From Neurospora tetraspora (Eukaryota > Ascomycota > Sordariomycetes > Sordariales > Sordariaceae), in contig NW_026944388.1 in assembly GCF_033439725.1 (NCBI RefSeq), forward strand, positions 868,001 through 932,000: a stretch of 64,000 nt of DNA, given 5' to 3'. This document shows, in pieces, positions 12,152 through 24,513 of the stretch. Under the pieces are notes generated by a model that made no database searches, was not told the DNA's origin, and was given only the letters and a program-made list of their open reading frames with translations. How positions within the stretch are numbered: position 1 is the first letter of the stretch; each line of letters starts with the position of its first letter. Position numbers and translations under genes: made by a program.

Positions 12152-14712
12152 ATGTCAGATCAACAACCTCAAGAATCTCCCGGGGCCCCTGATCCTCACT
12201 GCCCTACAACAACAACCTCGCTACCACTTCGTCCACGCCTTCCCGGCGTCCAAAGCACAATGACCGACCTTCTTGAACCAGATCACCCAAAGACCACATC
12301 TCCCCCTTTGCTCTCACCGGGCATCTCAGTCCAGTTCCATGGCGACCCAACCGACGATGGCAGGCCGAGACCGGCAACGCCTCCTCACACTCATTCGGCC
12401 CCTGCTCAAATGCAAAAGTATCCGAGTCCCATGAGACATCACAAACGAACCCCGTCCTTTCACAGAGAGGTCAAGGAAACCCTCAACGCCAGATCCGAGT
12501 ACCTGGGCGACGACATCGACGGCTGTTCCCGCCAGCGCATCAACCAATATCTCATCAAGGATGAGATAGGCCACGGCTCCTACGGCGCTGTTCGTCTGGC
12601 TACCGACCAATTCGGCAAGGAATATGCCATAAAGCAGTTCTCCAAGGCTCAGCTCAGAAGGCGCGCTCAGTCCAACATTCTTCGCCATGCCCCAAGGGGT
12701 CCTCGCAACCAGTCCATCTCTCGCTTCTCAGAGCAGAGGCTTCTGGAGGCCAAAGATCCCCTTTCTCTGATTCGGGAGGAGATCGCCATCATGAAGAAGC
12801 TGAATCATCCTAACCTTGTCCAGCTGTATGAGGTCCTGGATGACCCTGAGGATGATTCACTCTACATGGTGCTGGAAATGTGTAAGAAGGGCGTGGTCAT
12901 GAAGATGGGCATTCATGGATCTGTTGAACCTTTGCCCGAGGAGCAGTGCCGGTTGTGGTTTCGTGATCTCATTTTGGGCATAGAGTATCGTAAGTCTTCT
13001 CTCTTAAGTATATTGTCACCATAGCTCTGGCTTACACTCATGTCTCTAGTCCACTCACAAGGTGTGATCCACCGTGATATCAAGCCGGACAACCTGCTCC
13101 TTACTGAAGACGATGTCCTAAAGATTGTCGACTTTGGAGTCTCTGAGATCTTTAAAAAGACGGATGAGATGAAGACGGCAAAGCCTGCAGGCTCACCGGC
13201 TTTCTTGCCCCCTGAGTTGTGCGCAAAGCATGGCGATGTCGACGGCAGGGCAGCGGATATCTGGTCCATGGGAGTCACCTTGTATTGTCTGCGTTACGGC
13301 AAGCTCCCCTTCGCACGCGATAACCAGCTGGAGATGTGGGAAGCCATCAAGACTGAAGAGCCTCAGTTCCCACCTGACGAGAACCCCGAGTTCGTTGACT
13401 TGATGCGTAGGCTCCTGGAGAAGGACCCGGCAAAGAGAATTACCATGCGTGAGCTTAGGGTGAGTGACCTCATCAACCGGAGCATCAAATACAGCCGACT
13501 AACAATGTCATCAGGAACACCCTTGGGTGACTAAGAACGGCGAAGACCCGCTGCTTAGCGAAGAAGAGAACTGCTCTGAGCCAATTGAAGTGCCCAATGC
13601 TCTCGAGATCAACCATGCCGTTACCAGGAGGATGAGCCACCTGTTTTGCGTGGTAAGTGAATTCAACTAGTTATGCTTTACTCATCTCTGACACCATCCA
13701 GATGAGAGCAATCTACAAGTTCAAGAGCCTCCTCAACCGCAACGGAGCCACGCGCAAATCTCAAACCCAAAATCTCAAAGTCCAACCTGGCGAAAACGAG
13801 CCACCAACAGCAGATATCGACTTTTCCAACACCAACTTCAAGGACCCTACGCTCGACGAAAAGAACGATAAGGAATCTACAGCCGAATTCGCCAACCGCA
13901 TCCTCGAAGAGCGCAGAAGATTCTTCAAACCCACCGGCCCCCGCGCCTTCGGCATCAACCGAGCTCTACCCGCCACCGAAAACTCTTCTCCTTCTCCTCC
14001 TTCTTTTACACAACCATCCACCACCACCTCATCCTCCTCCACTACCACCTTGACCAACACAGTGACCATCTCAGCCGGCCCAGGCCCAGGGACTTCCGAG
14101 CAACAACAGGCCCAACAACAACAGCCCCAACCACCGCCCCACCTCGGCATCGGCGTAGGCGGCGTTGACGCAAGCTTCTCCATCAACCCCTCCGACCTCC
14201 CGCCCGCCGACCACGTCTCCGAAAGCCCGACCATGGTCGACTTCAACATCTACGATAACGCTTTTGAAGCCGAGATTGAGCGGATCAAGCGGTCGGCTAG
14301 CATCAGTTCTAATAGCGGCGGTCGCAGGAACAGCAGGACTAACGAACGTAGAGGGACCGGAACGGGGACGGGGACGGCGCCGACGTTTTACCATACGAGG
14401 TTGAATAAGAAGAGGCATGATACTACTATTTTGGTGAATGATGGTCAAGAAGAGGCGGGGGAGGGGGGGCAGGGATTGTGGTTTGGGACGGGGACGGGGA
14501 AGGGGAAGGGGGATGATAACATGAAGGGGGCTGGGGATACGCCGAGGAGTCTTTGGCAGCCGCAACGGGACGGGCGAGGGGAGGCGGAAAAGGAGGGAAG
14601 GAGTGGGTTTGCGGATGTGGTGGCTAGAGCTATGGAGGGGGCGAAGGAAGTGGTGGTTGGGGGGAGTGGGACGGAGGGAGAAGGGAAGGGGGCGGGGGGT
14701 GGTGGGCAATAG
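12152..14712 (+). CDS. Calcium/calmodulin-dependent protein kinase kinase (CaMKK/Ssp1-like)
   Basis: Ser/Thr kinase expected to phosphorylate the activation loop of downstream kinases such as CaMK and Snf1/AMPK, as fission yeast Ssp1 and Aspergillus CmkC do. Four exons: 12152-12989, 13050-13459, 13515-13652 and 13702-14712 (798 residues); donors GTAAGT, GTGAGT and GTAAGT. The kinase domain spans about residues 133-430: glycine loop GHGSYGAV, catalytic Lys in YAIKQF, HRDIKPDN, DFG in KIVDFGVSE, GSPAFLPPEL and EHPWVTKNG. A basic insert between the Lys strand and helix C (AQLRRRAQSNILRHAPRGPR) is the Arg/Pro-rich insert characteristic of CaMKKs. After the kinase, AIYKFKSLLNRN may be part of a calmodulin-binding segment (inference). 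The last 330 residues are low-complexity: Ser/Thr/Gln-rich, then Gly/Arg/Glu-rich with TGTGTG runs. Confidence 0.92.
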
Positions 14713-15040
14713 TCGAAAGGGAGGCAAAGAAAGAGGAGGAGGTGCGGCTTGGCAGATGGGTTGATGTGTTCTATGGAGGGCGGTGGTGAGAGTGATGAAG
14801 CGGTTACTTCGATGTAATATACCTCGAACGTCGAGGTCACCTAGGGCCCGAACAGTTTTATATTGGATATCGGTTATAAACCTCCATGCTGAAATACAAG
14901 TCTAGCACGTGTTCCCTCTTACGGTCAACGGAAAATGTGGATATACATATGGTTATCTCTTACGACATCTGTATAGGAGCTCGGAATCAAGTCTTTTTAT
15001 TCTATCTTTCAAACCTTATTTTCATTTTACCTCTTCGCAT

Positions 15041-15139
15041 CTCTCTTCACTTCTCTCTTCACTTCTCTCTTCACTTCTCTCTTCACTTCTCTCTTCACTT
15101 CTCTCTTCACTTCTCTCTTCACTTCTCTCTTCACTTCTC
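15041..15139. repeat. 12-bp minisatellite, about eight copies
   Basis: The unit is TTCACTTCTCTC, repeated eight times almost without change (15041-15139), 330 bases downstream of the kinase stop. Because 12 is a multiple of three, one frame reads as a HFSL peptide repeat and another as SLLS, but neither is believed to be translated. Confidence 0.95.
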
Positions 15140-17419
15140 CTTTACATTGAAAATCTCGTGATAAAATACAAAATCCACGTTTGGACAAACCTGAACGGTA
15201 CCTACAGACAGATACGGGAATGCTGTTCTTAGCTCGTGTCAGGCCACCCGGTCGTAATTTCAAGATCCACTACTATTACTTTCATTCGTAGCACAAGTCC
15301 CGGTATCGAAAGTGAACTACTATGAAGCTGAACCATTCAGATATTTAACCTTTCTGTGTGGAAATACTCACACAGTTGAGAGCGTAATCTATAGACTATC
15401 CGTTGAGACCGACCGGCGTTACAAAAGAAGGATACTGAAAATCCACACATTCTTGTCGACAAGAACAAAAACTTCGGTTTACCACGTGTTGTTGAAGTCT
15501 CACCTCGATACTCACGCACTTGTTGAGTAGATATGTATGTCCCTCCCTGGCTACCTATACATTTAAGGAAACAAACAAGAATGATGTCTAACCACTGGCG
15601 GAATAACTTGAACTCACTCCCCCAAGATGAAGTGTGGTTGAACAACTAACTGATGACAACCTACCTACCTGAGCATTAGCACCCATACCTTACCTTCAGG
15701 AAACATCATTCGATCGATCAGCGCTGGACGAGATCCATACACTACTTACTCCTATATGAACCTTCCACCAATATGGTCTTTCATAATATCGTCCCTGATG
15801 ATCCATCCATCCCTGCGGAGGGAACATAAGCCCGGCAAGCCCGGTAAGCCCGTGTTGAGTAACCCGACTGACTGACTGGAGCCGGACAGACAGGTTACCT
15901 ACGTCTAGATAGGCCATGACGGGTGGGTGGGTGGTAATGGTTGGTGATTGGTATATTAAAGGGGTTGATGTCTCCTTTCATCCGATCGCGAGTTGGATGG
16001 TAGACTAGTCTGCCATTTTGGTGGAATACTGCTTCGAGTTCCGGGCAGTAGGAATACTAGAGCGAGATAGATAGATAGACGACATTTCATGACCACTCTT
16101 ACGGAGGCACTTTTCATGTCGATACCATACCAGTTAAACATGATGTGGAAGCCAAGCTATGGTGGTTGAGACGCCGTTTTTGTTGTTGTCCATGAACCCG
16201 CACCGAATTGTCTTTTTGCCGGGAACTACTATCAGATCGCCTTTACTAGGTACCGAGCTCCTGGACCCCGTATCGGCCTAACTTATCTTGCTGGCATGTG
16301 AGTGAAGCCTACCGATCAAAGTTGCCTTAATGCAGTACGTCGGACAAGTGAGAGTCCAAGCCCAGATGTCCATCGACTCCATCTTTTCCCTTCTCGGTTT
16401 CCCATGTTCCTCGCATGCTTTTGAGGTAGCTACATCTTCTTGATCCCGCACCAAGTTCCATCTAGGTATATTTACCTTAATCCTAACCTTACCGAAGTCC
16501 CTCCGACTGGATATTTGCTCGTGTAACACACCTAACTATCCTCTAAAAGCTATGTGTACTTACCCCTCGCTCCCCTGTTCACGTTCCTCTCGGTTGGCGC
16601 ACCCGAAACGCTCACTTACCCACTTACTCTCGCTGACTTGCTTACCCCGTCTTATTCTCACCAGTCACCAAGTCAGTCACTTGACTTCCACTTGCGTGCG
16701 GACTTCATCCCGCCTTTTCGAAATTGATCCGTTGCTTCTAGTCTCCGCTAGTCTGCTCGCTATCTGGTTTCATCGTAGCGTACGTCGACGGTGCTTGTAT
16801 GTCGAAAAACTCGAGAATAGTGAAAGAATACGACCTTGAGAAGAGCTTGTTAGTCGAAGCTGGTAAGTAACTATCCGCAAGCAATGGAGGTTGATAACGG
16901 ACTGGTGAAAGACCTACATCGCCCTCTCATCCCTTTCCTGACTCAGATATACCTTCCTCTGTAAGACCCGTTCGATCACAAACGATAAGCGCAGTCTGTC
17001 GAACCTGTTATCGATGGCCTCCAACGTTCATGCTCACCGCTGCTTCCACGCATCGTGCAAGCTTCTCCTTATCCCGCGTATCCTCCAATTCCAAAGAAAA
17101 TCCAGGAGTGGCTAATGCACACTCGCATAATCAGTTGCGTTATGTATGTGCATGGCGTTTCCCATGTGGAATGTGAACATACGTGCATACACAAAGACCC
17201 CAACCTCACTTGTGCTTGCATCGATTTGATAGGCACAGCACCTTTGCTATTCCCGTGAGAGGGCGGTTGATAGACATTGTCGGTCTGCTTGGTGATAGAG
17301 GGGTTGTATCACCGTTCACACAAAACGGAGAGGGAGGTGTATTTGTTAGGAAACGTCTGGCTGTTATGTGGACTTTACGTTGATGATAGCAAAGCGAGAG
17401 AGAGATCATGAAGGTGAAG

Positions 17420-20400
17420 GTCAACCTGACGCTGAATCGTCTGCGCCGAGGGGAGGGAGCGTAGATTTTCCGGCAACAGGACTTTGCGGTTTAGTGCACC
17501 TATATGTGTAGGTAGGCGAATGCACGTTTTCCGAGCTTTCGAGGCCGCAACTACGGCCGACAAAAGGAAAGGATCGTAATTTACGAACTCTTGAATAAAA
17601 CCTGCCCGGGACATCCACAGATGTACCTGGGCTGAGTATCACAACCCACACCATTGACGTAACCAGAAAGTATGCCGAGACTACCAAGACGGCTATACTG
17701 CACTGCCGTGACACACAGGATCTCCATTTCTTCCCGCCGTCGGGGGAAAAGATAAAAATTCAAGAGGATCGAAAGTGTTACGATAATGACGGAGGACAAG
17801 CAAAAAGGACCCGAGACAATGGGGTTGAGGAAACCGTTGGAGGCCTCAGGTAAAAAAGAAACAGGACCATTGAACTTGGCAAAATGTTTGAGAAAGGGAG
17901 TTTTATAAGAGGATGAGAGATAATACAAGCTTTTGCCAAGTCGGTGGCTGCAAGTCTTGGAAGTCTTGGGTTGCGGTTGTCGGATGTCGGACGGCCGGGA
18001 ACAGCAAAATGTGAATCGGGAACTGGGACTGATGAGACGGCTTAGGGTACGCTTGAAGGGTTCAAGAAGAGACGAAATGCGAATGGGAAGATTCGACAGC
18101 GTGGAGGGTGGTAGTACCTCAGTTCACAAGATAAACTAGGCGATGTCAGGGTTGCTGTTGATGATACCAGTCCTATGGTTCCCTAAGTTGCCATGTTAAC
18201 AGTTAACAATCCTTGAACAACCCAACAAGAAAATGGTGAGAGCACTTACCTAGTGCTAGCGCAGATCCATACAGACGGGTGTCAACGGATGTTGACCTGA
18301 ATCTCCCCGGAAGACTGCCAAGGACGGCAACCTACCTCGCGTCTGTTGCCGTGCCCTTTGTACGCATAAACATGATCCGTACGGAACATATCGGTATTTC
18401 GGTTTGTCTCCTTGTGCATTATCGACGAGAGTATAATAAGTGATGACCAGAAGATGAGCGTATCACCGCCACGTGTGGAAGTGTTTCGTTTCGACAAGGG
18501 AAGAGCAGCGGCAGAAGGCTTGGTGGTATTGCCGGTACCACCGGTACTATCGAAGCCATGCCCCGAACCGAAACCGAATGGCAGTTTAAGGTCTCAGTTC
18601 CGAAATGAAAAGCAAGGGGGCTACCCTTCCATGAGCATCATATAGACTTGATGCCCCTACCTGTTTTGTCGTTTTCTTCCCCTCCTTACCCCACCATCTT
18701 CTACCCAACGTTTGTCTATCGTTCCCAGCGCATGTGCTGCTCACTGCCTGGGTGTGTTTGATCGTCAAGATCGTCGATATCTGTCGTGAACACGGTACCA
18801 TCAAGAAATTTTCTGAGCCCTACGCTCATGTCGATCAACGCGGTCTTCGCGGTAGCTCTCTGCTAGAGATATAGGGATGCATGTTGCGTGAGATGAGACG
18901 ATGTGAGCCTTGCAACTTGCAAGACACTCTCCACATAGCGTTGAGACATGCGGCACAGGCGCTGATAGGCAATGGACTGTTTTATCTGTCCAAGTTGTGA
19001 CTTGTGACACCTGTCAGCATGGATGGGACTACGTGATGAGATCACCTACCTTATCAACCTCCCGAAGTGTTCCAGGAATAATCCGATGACTTGCACTCCC
19101 TGAGTAGAAACAGCAGACTTGGTGATTATCAGAGGCCAAATTGGAGGTATGCACTTCCAGATGCTCCGAGAGTTTCGAGCACCGGCAAAGGCGTCATGAT
19201 AGGTATTCAACCTGCTACCCACTTTCTCTGTGAAAGATGCGGCTCTGGTTGAGTATTCAACCCAACAGCCCAATCCTGCGGTCCCAAGTCGGTTGTCCGG
19301 CAACCAAAAAGTCTTGGTAGGTGATTGAGAACCTTGGCAATTTTCCAGCCTTTTCGAAGGTGAGGTAAGAGGGCTTGACGCAGTAATCCATAATCGGTCT
19401 TCTCGTACATGGTGGCTTTGGCACACCGCTACGGGGGCGTCACTTCCCCTTCCGTTTGCTGCAGTGTCAGAAGAGAGAAAGAGAAGAAGTAGTGAAGACA
19501 CATGAGCAAACCGACGCTGGGCGAGGATGAGAAAAAGGAGGCTCTCAAACACCCTGTTCACCCACTGTGTCTGTACCTCTGCCAACTGTGTATCATCCTG
19601 CGAGAAACGGTTACATCTGATGCCAAGAACCCGCCATGAGTCCCTAAGTGCACTATGCCGTATCTGAAAAGCCACACAGCGGAATGGGGTTCTTTGAATG
19701 GGAAACATGGTTCGTGGAAAGAAAAGCTGATGTGTGTAACTCGGGTGCATGACTGCGGTATCCCTCGGTTGTAGACATGCATCTTTACTGTTGCTGGGAT
19801 AACAGAGCAGAGGTCAGAAAGCTTCAGCGATAGCTCCTAGAGCTCCCCAGCTTCCATATAAGGTAACCCCGAGATACATCACGCAAGACGGCAAGGGTTC
19901 TGGTAGGTCTCGTCCCCGGCTGGTAGGTTGACGAAGGTTGGTAGTGGTGGATGTTTGTCGAAAGACACTGGCGGCGCAACCCCGCGGAACCATTGCAGGC
20001 TGCAGCGCCAGTTCATCAGCTCAGGGACAGGCCTGATGAGCGACCAATAATGGGCGCAGATATGAAGTTACGAGAAGCTGCTGATGAGAGAGAATACGGA
20101 TTGGAGACAAGAAATAATAGCAGGCGGCATGTATCTGTAGTGGGAGAGGGACCAAAGGATGCGGCGAGAGGGGCTTGAAGCAAAAGCCGGATACTTGCCT
20201 AGTCGCAGGGAGGCCGCAGGACGTCGAGACCACGATTTGATATGTGGAATGAGACGAGGTGAAAATGCCTCATAGTATAATAACTGAGGAGGAGGTGATG
20301 TTTTGAGGTAACGTATCTTGCTGTCTCTAGCCAGCGCGCAATTGCAGACGCATGACACCAAACTACCGAGATGAAGTAGTATGGAGATGGAGAACATGAC

Positions 20401-22195
20401 CAGGTATGGGAATATGCAGTTGGTCAACACAGGAAGGTGAAGGTAGTGAGGAGATAGACTGGTCATCAATAGTTTGCGGCCAATTGATGCCCCTTTTTAT
20501 CATGGAGTCGATATCAACTCACGATATGTCGGCTCGCTGATGCCATCTTGATCCTAACCAGCATATTAGCATGGGGGAACTTACCCAGGACCTCCGGTGG
20601 GGAGGGAGGAAAAAGGAAGTGAAGTGATGTTTCATCACGCCCGCGAGGCCCGCTAATCGGGAGAGCAAAAGCCGAAACCGGGGTACAGGTCGCAAGAAGA
20701 CTTGCTCCGTAACTGGCCGGAAACCGCCAGATCGTCGGCCTTCTCCTTCTGGCGCTCGGGCACTATCACAGGCCTGAAATGAGATTCGATCGGCCCCGCC
20801 TCCGCCCACAACGGCTTCTACGTACATGTACGTGTCGGATCAGCCAGTCGACGAGAAGGGCGAAGGGAAGCGGGCAACCGTAGCAGCCGCAACAATATTT
20901 GGATGCCAACCTCGACGGGAAATGGGAGGCCGCCCGCCCGCCAGTCCCAGGTCCACCAAGTGTCCACTGATGGCTCTTGCAGAGTCGCAAAGACAAGACT
21001 CTTGGAGAGTTTCATTGAGATGCAGATGACGCGAAGAATGATGCTGCAGAGGATGGAGAACCTGTAGGAGATTAGCTTGGTGTAATATATGGAGCAGTGT
21101 GGAAATGCACGAAAAGGCAACAATACACACCGGGTACTATGTCCAACAGTCTATTGACCGTTTCTGGGTATGTTAGCTAGGTATAGAGGTAAGGTATGGT
21201 TCTTTTGCCACAGGCTGGACGGATATTGGAAGGCAGACCGCCGGATGTCGACCACAAATGAGAGGGGGATTGGCGAAGATGTCGTTTGATGTGACGGGCA
21301 AATAGAAAGTGACCAAGTTAGACAGGGCGTCGGATTTGTAAGACAAGCAGTCCAAACTGGACGAGTCCAGCCGCTTCAATCCTGTTCAGTTCGAAGGCCG
21401 TGATTCTGAGCTGAGAGTTTGGGATTGCTTTGTTGGTTTGGTTCCTCTTTCCAAGGACAGAAAGTGTTGCGGTGCATATTTGCGATAGAATGTTCTGGCC
21501 TCTCCCTTCGGAAACGAAGAGTTCAGGTTTTTCTGACGAGAGCAAAGTTTTTCTCCCTCCTTCCGTGTTGCATTCAGTAACCCCAACCGTGGAAGGGGCC
21601 CTCCAGTATGCCTTCCGCATTGAGAATGCATCGTGAGCAATAAGCTCCATACTGTGGTGCTCTCAAGGGTCGTCGTACCTTCCACTTCTTGTAATTTCAT
21701 AGCGGCGGATGATGGGTCACTTCCACTCTCAGAAGGAGCGGTGCTCATCCGCTGTTCACCCTCAGATGATGTTTCCTGATCCTCGGTACCTCTACTTGCC
21801 ATACCCATCCAATAGTAGCCTCAACTTGAAATTCCGATGGGTCGGTGTCGACGAAACCGAACGTTGAGATTCGGAGCATGTCTTCTTTTTGGTGTAGCAC
21901 GGCAGCACGAGCTTCGATCAGGGATGGAGAGGAGCCCCGTCCCAAACTGCATGATACGTACAGTACCGAGAGTACAAGAGGTACAGCTAATAACAAGCAG
22001 AACCTTTCCAAATTCTCACTGACCACCGGCTGCAGAAGAATGATCATCAGCATTCTTGCTGAGTTTCCAGGGACGTTCCAGAACGTGATCGAAAAAAGTA
22101 AGAGAAACCGGCATACCTTTGTAAGTGGTATGTTTATTAGGTCCCATGCCCCGCTACCTGTATGGTGGGTAAGTACGAGTTCAATTTCACCGTTC
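17420..22195 (-). other. Candidate or decayed multi-exon membrane-protein gene (weak)
   Basis: On the minus strand a succession of open segments encodes hydrophobic stretches that look like membrane spans. Examples are VCRFLLLFSITFWNVPG and FCLLLAVPLVLSVLYV (about 22090-21960), FSILCSIILRVICISM (about 21060), YLVMFSISILLHLGSLV (about 20400), TLIFWSSLIILSSI (about 18450), SVIIVTLSILLNFYLF (about 17800) and IAVLVVSAYFLVTSMVWVVI (about 17690). Some are bordered by acceptable splice signals, such as an acceptor CTCCTACAG near 21066. I could not chain them into one frame without guesswork and recognise no family. The strand is also pyrimidine-rich, which by itself yields hydrophobic codons, so this may be chance or a pseudogene. 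Confidence 0.2.
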
Positions 22196-22559
22196 CAATG
22201 TTACCGTTACAGATTACGTACGGTGTACATACGTAAAAAGAGATACCCAGATCCACCGTGACACTCTCAGAACTCTGAGCCTCTGTTGAAAGAAGCTGCA
22301 AGTCCGATCGATGTATGTACCGCATATTCTCAGAGGATTTGATTTTACTCGTTTTCTGACTAGCCTTCTTACAATAAAGACTAGCCCCCATCTGCAAGCC
22401 CGCTATAACCCAGAGGCGCTTCAAGTGGGTACGTGAACGTGGCCATACAAGGGGTACACAGGGGTGCCCAATTCCTTGGCAAAAGAGGGGGTTCTAGAGA
22501 CCGCCAACTTTCTAATTCCTATTAATTTCATTGTTTTATTCTTTTTATACATTAACTAA

Positions 22560-24258
22560 CAATACTAGCTATAAAAACAACAATATTTTTAGTTCTCCCC
22601 TATAAAACTATGCCTCGTATTGACCTTAGGACTATCGATATCATTTATACGTAAAAGTCTATACAATTTATATTACTAATTAGATCTAATTTCGTTTTAT
22701 AAACGTAATAAAAGATTTTAAAGATATTAAAATTTTTATTATTAACGACGAATATAATATTATTTACCGGCAACCTTCCTCCCCCTGGTTTATATACGTT
22801 ATTAGTTTATCTCTTAAAAGTGGTAGCTATTATTTTGGTTGGATTCGAAAACGGTGGAGGGATATTATTAAAAAGTATATTTTAAACGAGAATTATTTAG
22901 TTAAATACTTTATAAAATCGAAAGGAAGGCGATAGCGAAAATATAATATATAGGGTATTGAGAGAGAGTAGTAAGAAGGTAAGGTATTTATATGGGTAGA
23001 AGAGTTTGTCGTTATCAAAGATAAAGACGAAGATTAATATTATTAATCGATTAGAATCGGTACTATTGAGCTTCCTTCTTTAATATTAATATTAACCTCT
23101 TCGTCGTTAATCCCTATTTCGACCGTAATGAGAGCGTCTTCGTTAGCTATTATAAGTTTAGCGATTAATTTAACCTTCTTCAACCTATTGAAGCTGAAGA
23201 TACGTTATTATTTATAGAAGGCCTTTAATTAGGGTACGCTATAACTATCGTAAACTATACTTAATTTGTTAATAGCAGCCTCCCCTTTTAGTCCCAGCTC
23301 AGTATAATTATTAATAACCTCGGTATTATCGGTATTTTTAAACCTAAAAAAGTCGATATCCCTCTAATTAATACCTTTTATCCTAATTTTCTAATCTTCT
23401 AAACTATTAGGGTAAATAGACAAACTATAATTGACGAAAGATTTAATTACCAAATTACGGTTTTTTTTCTTTAAATAATTAACAGTACGTATAATAATAT
23501 GTATGAGTATAATCCTTTTTTTGGCTGGGGTCCATTTCTCAAATTCGTTATTAATAATTTATCGTTCTTCTAAATATTTTTTATAGACTTCGAAAAGGTA
23601 TATTTCAATAGACTGGTTAATATAAGTATCAAAGGGTTATAATAGCGGGGTAAGGCCGCTAGGGATTAGCGTTCAGTTAATACCATATTTATCGAAGGTA
23701 TTAAACACTTCCTTTATTTTATAAAAACTAGCCGCATCCATAATTAGAAGTACCTTGTTATTTTTACCGCCTACGATTATATTTAATTCTTCGTTGATCC
23801 ATTTAACTATTAATTTTTCGTTATTGTACGCCGTCCCGTTGAATTCGACCGTTACACTTGGATGGTATACCGCCTTTTCCTCTGCAATATAGTTAGTATA
23901 AGTTAGCAAAAGAATAAAAAAAAAATAAAAAAAAAGCATAACTTCTACTTCGTTCCGTTTTTCTTTCTTTTTCCTATAGCCAAGTAGGGAATATATTGTC
24001 TACCCGCCTCTACCTATATTATAACCTATTTACCCGTAGGTAGTAAGTAGAGAATACGGTACTAATCTACTCTTCCGTCGGGTTAAAGTCTTACTTTAGA
24101 TTAATAACTATACTAGCTATAGGGAAAAAGAAAGAAAAAAAGAAAAAAGATAAAAGGAAGGGGAAATTATAGGTTTATAGCACATGGCACTACGCTTATC
24201 TACCCGCTTTAATTCGGATTATTACCTATTTGCCCGCGGGCAGTGGGATTAATACGGT
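22560..24258 (-). pseudogene. DNA transposon C, C-terminal transposase half (RIP-mutated)
   Basis: AT-rich sequence encoding, on the minus strand, the distal half of a DDE-superfamily transposase. The best preserved frame is 23939-23673, with YNNEKLIVKWINEEL and VLLIMDAASFYKIKEVF; the Asp in this motif corresponds to the second catalytic Asp, normally followed by a His that has become Tyr. Further down the strand LIPSGLTPLL and PFDTYIN give the third catalytic region. Stops and C-to-T or G-to-A changes break the frame elsewhere. The N-terminal half lies at 38399-40030, on the other side of retroelement A. Terminal inverted repeats could not be identified, so the outer edge is set by base composition. 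Confidence 0.75.
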
Positions 24259-24262
24259 ATTG
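23995..24262. repeat. Two imperfect copies of a roughly 70-110 bp motif inside transposon C
   Basis: Copy 1 (about 23995-24095) and copy 2 (about 24190-24262) share CTACCCGC, ATTACCTATTTRCCCG and AATACGGTAYT in the same order. Copy 2 is cut by the insertion of element A; it resumes just beyond the right LTR at 38394-38430, where GGTCTTATAC matches the GTCTTAC end of copy 1. This supports the reading that the two flanks were once contiguous. Its centre contains the palindrome TGCCCGCGGGCA. Confidence 0.6.
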
Positions 24263-24263
24263 G
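24259..24263. repeat. Target-site duplication of element A, left copy (ATTGG)
   Basis: The five bases ATTGG sit directly before the left LTR of element A. The same five bases follow the right LTR at 38394-38398. A 5-bp duplication is normal for Ty3/gypsy integration. Confidence 0.85.
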
Positions 24264-24513
24264 TATCATGGGGCAAGGCGGCGGTTAGGGGGTAGGTTGG
24301 ATATACGTAATTATATGAGGAGAGGAAGAGGGAGAAGTATAAAGAGGTCTGGCGATATAGGGTAGGGCTGAGCCATACCCAGAGCTAGACCTGCACGTAT
24401 ATATACACGTAATGTACCATTGGCCAATGGCGGCAATAATATAGTACGAGGCTCGACTACCTATAGCGGGAGCCGTATATATATAAAATACAATTATAAA
24501 TAGTCTTATAACA
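24264..24513 (-). repeat. LTR of element A, left copy (3' LTR in element sense)
   Basis: A 250-base direct repeat of 38144-38393. In minus-strand sense it starts TGTTATAAGAC and ends ATGATA, RIP-altered forms of TGTCAC...GTGACA, the TG...CA ends of an LTR. The two copies differ mainly by transitions. The adjoining internal sequence on the right begins with a GA-containing tract that may be the polypurine tract. Confidence 0.88.

Larger units (their letters stand above)
14713..22500. other. Gene-poor region of normal base composition
   Basis: No gene can be called with confidence across 7.8 kb. Open frames up to 234 codons (19046-19750, minus) occur on both strands but lack recognised domains. 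Several minus-strand frames between 17.4 and 22.2 kb are hydrophobic and are listed separately. The right end abuts the RIP-affected transposon nest, and the stretch may be heterochromatin-flanking intergenic DNA or contain decayed genes. It has many CpA dinucleotides, so it is not itself RIP-mutated. Confidence 0.55.

Noticed and set aside
15041-15139. Possible CRISPR-like array
   Set aside because: It is a head-to-tail 12-bp minisatellite without spacers in a eukaryotic genome.
19046-19750. A 234-codon minus-strand frame
   Set aside because: No recognised domain; mentioned only as part of the weak candidate region, not as a gene by itself.
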